A DNA stretch of 64,000 nt from positions 50,108 to 114,107 of the forward strand of contig CAJTDX010000011.1 of assembly GCA_910575155.1 (NCBI GenBank), written 5' to 3'. Of the stretch, positions 9,009 through 21,702 are shown one piece after another. Under the pieces are notes generated by a model, which did not search any database, was not told where the DNA came from, and worked only from the letters and a program-made list of their open reading frames with translations. The stretch's first letter is position 1; the number at the start of each line of letters is the position of its first letter. This DNA is from Lachnospiraceae bacterium (GTDB lineage: Bacteria; Bacillota; Clostridia; Lachnospirales; Lachnospiraceae). The position numbers and the translations under genes were made by a program.

Positions 9009-9362
9009 ATGCAGAACGATGATGTGAGAGCACAGTTAATCCGGGCGTTTCCAGCCGAGGTCATTGAGGCGCGCGGTACCAGGAATGAGATGTATTATGC
9101 CTGCCCCACCTGCGGAAGGGCGGTCGCACAGGGGATGGATAAGTGTACGGGGTGCAGTCAGGTTTTGAGCTGGAAAAACATCAACGAAATGATGTCTGCC
9201 AATGGGATGCGTAAAGCGGTGCTGGAATTTGAAGTTGCCTCTGATTTTACAAACGGAAACTGCAGAAAATGTCCGCTTTCCTATATCGGGAAGGGCGATA
9301 CAGGAAATGTGTACGAATGTCCTTTGGACATGCGCAGCGCCTGTCCAATAAAGCTGTGTTAA
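9009..9362 (+). CDS. Cys-rich zinc-ribbon protein, unknown function
   Basis: A 117-residue protein I cannot assign to a named family. It has one clear zinc-ribbon (CPTCGR at about residues 32-37, CTGC at 46-49) and a second Cys-rich C-terminal part (CRKCP, then ECPLDMRSACPIKLC) that could bind metal or an Fe-S cluster. GGGAGG precedes the ATG. It lies 27 nt after fucO and about 120 bp before rubrerythrin, so cotranscription with fucO is likely. It could be a small metal-binding or RNA/protein-binding adaptor; no function is claimed. Confidence 0.75.
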   Translation: MQNDDVRAQLIRAFPAEVIEARGTRNEMYYACPTCGRAVAQGMDKCTGCSQVLSWKNINEMMSANGMRKAVLEFEVASDFTNGNCRKCPLSYIGKGDTGNVYECPLDMRSACPIKLC

Positions 9363-9480
9363 CCTGAGTAAGACAGGGGCTTAGAGTAAAGAGGTCTGAT
9401 TAATTGTTTTGTTTTTTTGTATAAAATTTCCATATCTGCACATGCTATTTCTGTACAATGATAGAAAGGCAGGAACAGTG

Positions 9481-10104
9481 ATGGCAATGGATTTTAAACA
9501 GAGCGAGACAATGAAGAATCTGATGCGTGCATTTGCAGGGGAAAGTCAGGCAAGAAACCGTTATACCTTTGCGGCGACCCAGGCGAATAATCAGGGGTTA
9601 TATGTGATTGAACACATTTTCAAATTCACGGCGGATCAGGAAAAGGAACATGCAGAGGTATTTTACAATCAGTTAAAAGAACTGGCGGGAGAAACCATTC
9701 ATATTGACGGCGGTTATCCGGTAGATTTAAGTCCAAACATTTCGGATTTATTGGACAAAGCGCAGCACAATGAGTATGAGGAGCATGACGACGTTTATAA
9801 GAATTTTGCAGATAAGGCGCAGGAAGAAGGCTTTGGAAAAGCGGCGGCTAAATTCCGTGCGATTGCAGAAATTGAAAAGCTTCACGGGGACCGGTTTGGA
9901 GCATTTGCCCAATTGCTGAAAGATAACCAGTTGTTTGTCTCAAAGGTAGAGACGAAATGGATGTGCTTAAACTGCGGTCATGTGCAGGAAGGGACACAAG
10001 CGCCCCAGAAATGCCCGGTATGCGACCATGAACAGGGCTGGTTTATCCGGATGGAGCTGGCTCCCTATTGCAGAGAAGGAAACTTTGAAAAATTTCCTTC
10101 TTAG
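9481..10104 (+). CDS. rbr: Rubrerythrin
   Basis: Non-haem diiron peroxidase that reduces hydrogen peroxide in anaerobes with electrons from rubredoxin or NADH-linked reductases; cytoplasmic. The 207-residue protein has the ferritin-like four-helix domain (about 1-145) with the expected E-x-x-H motifs (GESQARNRY, QEKEHAE, EIEKLHGDRF). It ends in a rubredoxin-like domain with CLNCGH and CPVCDHEQGWF. The ATG at 9481 is chosen because the family start MAMDFKQSETMKNLM follows and AAGGCAGGA precedes; an upstream open frame from 9409 is discarded. No clear PerR-type operator was recognised. Confidence 0.95.
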   Translation: MAMDFKQSETMKNLMRAFAGESQARNRYTFAATQANNQGLYVIEHIFKFTADQEKEHAEVFYNQLKELAGETIHIDGGYPVDLSPNISDLLDKAQHNEYEEHDDVYKNFADKAQEEGFGKAAAKFRAIAEIEKLHGDRFGAFAQLLKDNQLFVSKVETKWMCLNCGHVQEGTQAPQKCPVCDHEQGWFIRMELAPYCREGNFEKFPS

Positions 10105-10130
10105 AAAAGAGTTATACAGAGGGGGCGGTC

Positions 10131-10209
10131 TGTTAATAGATCGTCGTAAACAGGGAGGCATGTGACCCGGCGAGTCACATGCCTCCCTGTAATTACTCCG
10201 ATAAAAAGA
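10131..10209 (+). repeat. Hairpin repeat family A, copy 2
   Basis: Near-duplicate of 2755-2833. Here the stem is a perfect 17 bp (ACAGGGAGGCATGTGAC with GTCACATGCCTCCCTGT) around a 7-nt loop. The TAATTA tail and AAAAAGA end are conserved with copy 1. It lies 27 bp after the rubrerythrin stop. Confidence 0.78.
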
Positions 10210-10224
10210 TGGCTGTTACACATT

Positions 10225-10297
10225 ATAAATAATAAAGATCCCCCACAGAATATACCGTGCCGAATGGCACGCATTTGTGCGGGATATCTTTATTTAT
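10225..10297. repeat. Short palindrome downstream of rubrerythrin
   Basis: About 73 bp in which ATAAATAA...GAT...CCCCACA...CGTGCC on the left is mirrored by GGCACG...TGTGCGGGATATCTTTATTTAT on the right, with small bulges and a GAAT tip. The following strand is T-rich. It could act as a terminator for rubrerythrin or be another intergenic palindromic element. No gene is supported in 10105-10413. Confidence 0.55.
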
Positions 10298-10380
10298 CTT
10301 TAAAATCTGAAGAAACCGGAATTAGCGATTTCCTCGTCTCTGCCAAAGACCGCTGGGGCAGCCCGCATAAAAACAGAACA

Positions 10381-10414
10381 GGGTATGCGTAAACCGGGAC
10401 AGTCCTGCATACCC
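10381..10414 (-). terminator. Intrinsic terminator of the secreted-protein gene
   Basis: Read on the minus strand, GGGTATGC (10414-10407) and GCATACCC (10388-10381) form an 8-bp stem followed by TGTTCTGTTTTT. It begins at the stop codon of the 10414-11154 gene. Confidence 0.7.
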
Positions 10415-11154
10415 TAAAGTAAAGAGTTGGTTTTCAATTGATTGCTTGTTTCTGTTGTGTACCAGGTTTTGTAGCCAGCATGTTTACCTGAACCTGCACC
10501 AATATTTAATATATCATCTACAGAAACTACTTCGCCATTTTCACCAGAGACGGCAGGAACAAAACCAGCGTCCTCGTAAGCCTTTTTATCTATCTCATCA
10601 ACATGCTTACCCCACAATTCAGATAACGCCGCAAACCCAGTATGGTTCGTCCACTCCTTGCCACATTGGCATTGCAGATGGTACGTCACGATTACCTGCC
10701 CTGCCTTGCCGGAAACCTTAGCCAGCTTAGACCAGTTTGACTTTCCATCAAACCTTACCGCCATGTAAGCTGTCTTGTAACTGTTTAGTTTCTTGCTGTT
10801 TAATGAGAATGTGTACTGGTTCTTACCCTTCCTGGTGACCTTTGCGGTTGCCCTGGCAGCCTGGAACTTCCTGCTGTCCTTGGTAGAACCGTAGGAAACG
10901 GTAATCTTCTTTACTTTGCCCAGTTTTTTAACCTTGCTGGCAGGGACTGTAACGGTTACATTTACCTTACCGTTAGACCGCTTAGCGGATTTGATTGTCG
11001 GGGTGACGCTGCTGATCTTCTTGTTGATGAACGCGGTCCCCTTCGCCTCTGCCGTGAAGCCTGCCGCCTGCACGCTTCCGAACACGATCGCCGCTGCAAT
11101 GGCTGCCGCCGCAACTTTCCTGGCAATCCTTTTCATTTTCCATTTCACTTCCAT
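10414..11154 (-). CDS. Secreted protein, unknown function
   Basis: No family recognised. The 246-residue product has a clear signal peptide (basic MEVKWKMKRIARK, then an Ala-rich core, cleavage near AEAKG at about residue 36). Residues about 45-155 have alternating hydrophobic and Lys-rich strands (SSVTPTIKSAKRSNGKVNV) like an Ig or fibronectin-type beta-sandwich. The C-terminal part is different and contains QCQCGKEW and a Gly-rich end (NIGAGSGKHAGYKTWY), which could be a small Cys-containing domain. GGAAGG lies about 8 nt before the ATG. The basic, Lys-rich beta composition recalls the tail of the beta-galactosidase at 14008-20673. Extracellular or cell-wall location is inferred. Confidence 0.7.
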   Translation of the reverse strand: MEVKWKMKRIARKVAAAAIAAAIVFGSVQAAGFTAEAKGTAFINKKISSVTPTIKSAKRSNGKVNVTVTVPASKVKKLGKVKKITVSYGSTKDSRKFQAARATAKVTRKGKNQYTFSLNSKKLNSYKTAYMAVRFDGKSNWSKLAKVSGKAGQVIVTYHLQCQCGKEWTNHTGFAALSELWGKHVDEIDKKAYEDAGFVPAVSGENGEVVSVDDILNIGAGSGKHAGYKTWYTTETSNQLKTNSLL

Positions 11155-11436
11155 ATGATTCCTTCCATCCGTTCTTCAAGTGCCATACCGGGTTTCCTCT
11201 TATATCCCTTATGATATGCACCTGGTATTTTTTAGTCCACTTCCATATCTAAAATTATAGAACGCAGTAAATGATTTATTAATTTATATTTTCGACACCG
11301 TTCGACAGGAACTCGCCCTTTGGCAATGAGAACACAAATTTTTCAAACTCTTATCAAATTTATTTCAAAAAAGCCTGTCAAAATGTATGCGATAATGTTA
11401 ATATGAAAAAGTACAAATGGAAACAGGAGGTTAAGA

Positions 11437-12570
11437 ATGAAAAAACGTAATTATATTCTGACAGTGATTTTAGCGGCGGCGGTGCTAATGACAGGCTGCG
11501 GAGAAAAAAGTGATAAAAAAGCAGAAAGTGCAGCAGATCAAAATAGTACGGGAGACGTTCTGGATTTTGATGCAGAAGAGTATGTAAAACTTGGAGATTA
11601 CAAAGGTTTGGACGTTACCTATCCATCCGTGCAGGAGATCACGGATCAAGATGTGGAGCAGTATATTCAGGAACAGTTGGAAGAGAACATAGAATACAAA
11701 GAAGTAGACCGCGCGTCAAAGGAAGGGGATACCGTCAATATCGACTATACGGGAACGATTAACGGCGAGGAGTTTGAAGGAGGGAGCGATACAGAGTACG
11801 ATCTTGAGCTTGGGTCGCAGGATTTCCTTCCTGAGTTTGAGGAGAGCCTGGTGGGGAAGAAGGCTGGTGAAACAGCCGTGTTTACCCTTACGTTTCCCTC
11901 GGAGGATTATGATGAATCAGTTGCGGGCCAGGAGGCTGAATTTACGGTAAAGATAAATTCTGTCAGTGAAACGGTAACGCCGGAATATAATCTGGATTTT
12001 GTGAAAAGTATATCAGATTATGAAACCCTTGAGGAATACGAGGCTTCTGTAAAAGAAGAATTAATTACGTATGCAGAAGATGAATCCGAGACAGAGAAAG
12101 GGGAACATGCTTTAAGGCTTGTAATGAATGAGGCGGAACTGAAAGGATTTCCGCAGACATTATATGATTTCTTTTACGAGGATACGGTATCCGGATATAA
12201 GTCTTTTGCAGAAATGCAGGGAATGGAATACGAAGAATTTCTGGAATCCTTTATGAGTGAGGAAGATATCAAAGAGGTGGTGGAAGAGCAGGTAAACGAC
12301 CATCTGATCAGCCAGGCAATTTTACAAAAAGAAGGCGTTGCGCTTACCGATGAAGAGTATGCCAAAACAGGGGAAGAACTGGCGGTCTCAGAGGGATATG
12401 GAAGCCTGGAAGAGTATGAGGAGGATTACGGCAAAATCAGTGTTACAGCCCAGATGGTAAGAGAAAAAGCCATAGATATTTTGAAAGAATCCGTTAATCT
12501 GCAGGAAGTTCCCTGGGATGAATACGATGAATATGGGGAAGATCTGGACTCTGAGGATGAAGAATCCTGA
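11437..12570 (+). CDS. Lipoprotein FKBP-type / trigger-factor-like peptidyl-prolyl isomerase
   Basis: Predicted extracytoplasmic folding catalyst. The signal peptide ends in a lipobox (LMTGC, Cys21). Residues about 85-180 are an FKBP domain (EGDTVNIDYTGTINGEEFEG, then GSQDFLPEFEESLVGKKAGE), and the rest is an acidic helical region like the trigger-factor C-domain. The ribosome-binding N-domain of trigger factor is absent, which fits export. Length 377. AGGAGG precedes the ATG and a strong intrinsic terminator follows. In role it would parallel PrsA, helping secreted proteins fold. The very acidic C-terminus (DEYDEYGEDLDSEDEES) is notable. Confidence 0.87.
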   Translation: MKKRNYILTVILAAAVLMTGCGEKSDKKAESAADQNSTGDVLDFDAEEYVKLGDYKGLDVTYPSVQEITDQDVEQYIQEQLEENIEYKEVDRASKEGDTVNIDYTGTINGEEFEGGSDTEYDLELGSQDFLPEFEESLVGKKAGETAVFTLTFPSEDYDESVAGQEAEFTVKINSVSETVTPEYNLDFVKSISDYETLEEYEASVKEELITYAEDESETEKGEHALRLVMNEAELKGFPQTLYDFFYEDTVSGYKSFAEMQGMEYEEFLESFMSEEDIKEVVEEQVNDHLISQAILQKEGVALTDEEYAKTGEELAVSEGYGSLEEYEEDYGKISVTAQMVREKAIDILKESVNLQEVPWDEYDEYGEDLDSEDEES

Positions 12571-12595
12571 ATGTAAATGTCTCAGGAATCAGGCT

Positions 12596-12639
12596 GGGAT
12601 GGCAAGCGTTTTCACACGTTGCCATTCCGGTCTTTTTTT
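12596..12639 (+). terminator. Intrinsic terminator of the FKBP lipoprotein gene
   Basis: GGGATGGCAA (12596-12605) pairs with TTGCCATTCC (12619-12628), with one G-U pair, followed by GGTCTTTTTTT. It is a canonical Rho-independent terminator 26 bp after the stop codon. Confidence 0.9.
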
Positions 12640-12693
12640 GCGTACCTGTGCAGCCGCACGCGGCGCGCCAAAGCGTGCAGTAGCCAAAGGACT

Positions 12694-12734
12694 GAGGGTT
12701 CAGGGGATTTGAAGCGGGCCTGTCCGCTCTGCTT
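12694..12734 (+). repeat. Repeat family B, copy 1
   Basis: A 41-bp segment beginning GAGGGTTCAGGGGATTTGAA and ending in the small hairpin AGCGGGCCTGTCCGCT. It is nearly identical to 13843-13883, differing mostly by transitions. The two copies lie in direct orientation on either side of the HAD phosphatase gene. Confidence 0.7.
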
Positions 12735-12741
12735 GCTGTGG

Positions 12742-13404
12742 TTATGTAAGGGAGAAGATATATTGTTCCATATCTTCTGTGGTATCTGCGATGACGGAGG
12801 CGCCGTGCTGTTCAAGAAATTTGCGGGAACGGAACCCCCAGCTTACACTGAGACAGGGAATGTCTGCGTTTCTGGCAGTAGAAATGTCCACGTCAGAATC
12901 ACCGACATAAATGCATTGTCCGGGGAGAACATGCAGTTCTTCCATGGCTTTAAATACAGTATCAGGAGATGGTTTGGGAGCGATCCGGGAAGATTCTCCA
13001 ATTGCAGTGGTAATATAAGGAGAGAAAAAATCATGACACAGTCCCTTAACAGCCAAATCAAATTTATTGGAGACTACAGCCAGTTTATAGCCGGCGTCAT
13101 CCGCTTTCTTTAAGAAATCTATGATACCGGGAAAGGGGCGGGTATTATCTTTTTTATGAATTTCATAATGCTCTTTAAAGGTATGCAGACAGTTTTGAAA
13201 CTTGTCAAAGGCCTGTCCGCCCGGAATGGCGCGCTCCATGAGTGCCGTAACGCCGTTTCCCACCATTTGCCGCACTTCTTCCTCAGAATATGTGGGAAGT
13301 TCAAAGCTTGCCAGCGCGTAATTTACGCTGTTTGTCAGATCAGTCAAAGTGTTCAGCAAAGTACCGTCCAAATCAAAAATAATCGTATTTATAGTATCAG
13401 GCAT
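12742..13404 (-). CDS. HAD-superfamily phosphatase (phosphoglycolate phosphatase-like)
   Basis: A 220-residue HAD hydrolase of the Gph/PGP subfamily, predicted to dephosphorylate 2-phosphoglycolate or a similar small phosphate ester; cytoplasmic. Motif I is FDLDGTLLNT near residue 10. Motif II is VVSNK, the motif III lysine is in APKPSPD, and motif IV is YVGDSDVD. An alpha-helical cap (about 20-85) follows motif I. The ATG at 13404 is chosen because GAAAGGAGG precedes it; the frame is open for 9 more codons. Substrate within the Gph family cannot be fixed from sequence. Flanked on both sides by repeat family B. Confidence 0.9.
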   Translation of the reverse strand: MPDTINTIIFDLDGTLLNTLTDLTNSVNYALASFELPTYSEEEVRQMVGNGVTALMERAIPGGQAFDKFQNCLHTFKEHYEIHKKDNTRPFPGIIDFLKKADDAGYKLAVVSNKFDLAVKGLCHDFFSPYITTAIGESSRIAPKPSPDTVFKAMEELHVLPGQCIYVGDSDVDISTARNADIPCLSVSWGFRSRKFLEQHGASVIADTTEDMEQYIFSLT

Positions 13405-13618
13405 ATTACTGCCTCCTTTCTGTGAAAACAAATTTCTCAGTCATGCGCCGGATCCGGAAGGTTACTGTCCGTACATGAGCTTCATATTTCATATCGTTAA
13501 ATTCTAATTTAGATTATCATAAGTGTTTCCGTAGTTCAAGACTGAATAAAGTGATTCTGAAGTCGTGCGTTTGATTTTTTGCCAGTTGTATAAGTTTTAG
13601 CAAAATAAAGAATTTACG

Positions 13619-13648
13619 TTTACCCTGATATTAGTACTTTGGTATAAT
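13619..13648 (+). promoter_or_regulatory. Candidate promoter for the GH2 beta-galactosidase gene
   Basis: TTTACC (13619-13624) and TATAAT (13643-13648) with an 18-bp spacer. If used, the leader would be about 350 nt and would include repeat family B copy 2 and a duplicated ribosome-site-like sequence. Confidence 0.5.
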
Positions 13649-13842
13649 TAATAAAGCATAATTTACAATAAATTGGTCTTTTTGTTTAGCAAAAGAATAT
13701 GATACTGCAATTAAAGCAGTGCATAATGTCTCACTTGTATTCAAACATTCATCAGACAGGCAGGGCTTTTGCTGCTTTCGGGAAACTTGTCAGATCCTCT
13801 GTTATCAGTAATCGCAATTGAATATCCAATTCCCTCAGGATG

Positions 13843-13883
13843 GAGGGTTCAGGGGATTTGAAGCGGACTTGTCCGCTTTGTTT
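13843..13883 (+). repeat. Repeat family B, copy 2
   Basis: Matches 12694-12734: GAGGGTTCAGGGGATTTGAA followed by the perfect hairpin AGCGGAC-TT-GTCCGCT. It lies in the long leader upstream of the GH2 gene. The rest of the 13405-14007 gap holds the candidate promoter, a weak hairpin near 13892-13917 and the 17-nt direct repeat reported separately. Confidence 0.7.
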
Positions 13884-13940
13884 TAAGAGACAGAATCCTG
13901 TATTTACGACGGGTTCTGGCGTTTTGCAGACGCTAAAATA

Positions 13941-13999
13941 AAAAAATTAAGAAAGGAGGGAACCTGACAGGAACTGGAAAACAAAAAATTAAGAAAGGA
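13941..13999 (+). promoter_or_regulatory. Duplicated ribosome-site sequence before the GH2 gene
   Basis: AAAAAATTAAGAAAGGA occurs exactly twice (13941-13957 and 13983-13999). The second copy is correctly spaced (8 nt) for the ATG at 14008. The first has an even better Shine-Dalgarno (GGAGGG) but no ATG follows it at a usable distance. Confidence 0.6.
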
Positions 14000-14007
14000 T
14001 AATGTAA

Positions 14008-20673
<6,666 letters not shown>

Positions 20674-20714
20674 TGTACGGTTTTCTTTGTATTTAAGAAA
20701 ATTCATGTAATAAC

Positions 20715-20753
20715 AAAAAAGCATTTGGACTTTAACAGTCCAAATGCTTTTTT
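20715..20753. terminator. Bidirectional intrinsic terminator between GH2 and mazF
   Basis: A perfect 16-bp stem (20715-20730 with 20738-20753) around TTTAACA, with A6 on the left and T6 on the right, so it serves both the plus-strand GH2 gene and the minus-strand mazEF operon. Confidence 0.92.
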
Positions 20754-20765
20754 GCATTACGATTC

Positions 20766-21092
20766 TTACATAAAGCTGATGATCAGCTCCTTCGCTTCCT
20801 GCCATAGTTCTGTGGGACATTCTTCTTTAAACTGAGTGTTTCGTGCTTTTACATCCAGCATTTTTGCCTGATCACATAAGATGACCCCTGTGGTCTGCGT
20901 CCGCTGATCCAACGCAATATGAAACGGATGATTTTTGTTTGTATTTGTAATCGGACATACAAACGCCAAAGAACTATGCTGATTTAATATATCATTGCTC
21001 AAAACAATTGCCGGTCTTCTTCCGCTCTGTTCATGTCCCTGCTGAGGGTTAAAATCCATAACGATGATATCGCCTTGTTTATAATTTACCAC
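20766..21092 (-). CDS. mazF: MazF/PemK-family mRNA interferase toxin
   Basis: Predicted sequence-specific endoribonuclease toxin of 108 residues, typical of the family. The N-terminal YKQGDIIVMDFNPQQGHEQSGRRPAIVLS carries the usual GDI(V)..D(F)-P..G-EQ-G-RPA pattern, and SLAFVCPIT and TGVILCDQ provide the second catalytic region. Its start overlaps the antitoxin stop by 7 bp, indicating translational coupling, and a shared promoter lies upstream of mazE. Chromosomal copies often function in stress responses; here it could also stabilise the region. Confidence 0.93.
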   Translation of the reverse strand: MVNYKQGDIIVMDFNPQQGHEQSGRRPAIVLSNDILNQHSSLAFVCPITNTNKNHPFHIALDQRTQTTGVILCDQAKMLDVKARNTQFKEECPTELWQEAKELIISFM

Positions 21093-21403
21093 TGTTCATT
21101 TCCTATTGGACCGCCTACGTCGACCTCCGGTGAATTTTCCACGAAAATCTCATCAATAGGTCTTTTGTAGAATGATTCCAGCCTTTCTTGTAAATTAAGA
21201 TATTTTGGCTTATTGAGTTTTTCAATAGTCATTTTTCCATCACATACATTTATTCCAATTGTATCATTTTCCTTTAAATCCATTTTTGATAATAATTCTT
21301 TTGATAGTCTGATTCCCTGGCTGTTTCCCCACTTTCTGATAATAGTTTGCGTTGTAAAAACATTCATCACTTTTTTTGTGCCTTCATTGGTATTCATTTC
21401 CAT
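21086..21403 (-). CDS. mazE: MazE-like antitoxin (AbrB/MazE DNA-binding fold)
   Basis: A 105-residue antitoxin. The segment TIIRKWGNSQGIRLSKELLSKMDLKENDTIGI is a standard swapped-hairpin AbrB/MazE DNA-binding domain (residues about 18-60, shown here in short pieces: RKWGNSQGIRLS, then LKENDTIGI). The C-terminal acidic stretch (about 75-105) would wrap around MazF. The ATG at 21403 is preferred over the internal ATG at codon 13 because AGGGAT lies just ahead of it. It precedes and overlaps mazF. The complex is expected to repress its own promoter at 21514-21542. Confidence 0.88.
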   Translation of the reverse strand: MEMNTNEGTKKVMNVFTTQTIIRKWGNSQGIRLSKELLSKMDLKENDTIGINVCDGKMTIEKLNKPKYLNLQERLESFYKRPIDEIFVENSPEVDVGGPIGNEQW

Positions 21404-21511
21404 AATTATCCCTGTCTCTCTATTGGCTTGTGTACCATCTTTTGTGCTTGTTTATCTTTGTATTTCTGATTTTTTATCGTTCTGTCATATATGATGGATC
21501 TATCTTTAATG

Positions 21512-21542
21512 AAAGTATATACAAAGTATATCCGTATGTCAA
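21512..21542 (-). promoter_or_regulatory. mazEF promoter with tandem 11-bp operator
   Basis: On the minus strand TTGACA (21542-21537) and TATACT (21519-21514) are separated by 17 bp, a near-perfect promoter. AAAGTATATAC and AAAGTATATCC (21512-21522, 21523-21533 on the plus strand) are tandem 11-bp copies covering the -10 and spacer, a likely MazE/MazEF binding site. Confidence 0.75.
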
Positions 21543-21606
21543 TGCAAATATTCAATTAATGCAGGTATGTCCAGCAATTCTTTGCGGACACACATTATAT
21601 TTGCAT
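21542..21606. other. Stem-loop in the mazE / 21703 divergent region
   Basis: ATGCAAATAT (21542-21551) pairs with ATATTTGCAT (21597-21606) and an inner TGTCC pairs with GGACA. It lies between the mazEF promoter and the start of the plus-strand 917-residue gene. An extended -10 (TGATACAAT, 21659-21667) for that gene follows. Function unknown. Confidence 0.4.
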
Positions 21607-21702
21607 ATGCGTTTGTAATGTACGGCGTTTAAATTACATGTTCATTTATCCGTGAATGTGATACAATGGAACGTAAAGAGAGAGGAATGGTGAGGATTTG
21701 AC

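Noticed and set aside
10162..10392. 76-codon frame downstream of rubrerythrin
   Set aside because: It is built from repeat A and the adjacent palindrome; no support as a gene.
13964..14002. Possible CTG-initiated leader peptide before the GH2 gene
   Set aside because: CTG starts are rare and spacing to GGAGGG is too short; the 12-codon frame has no attenuator features.
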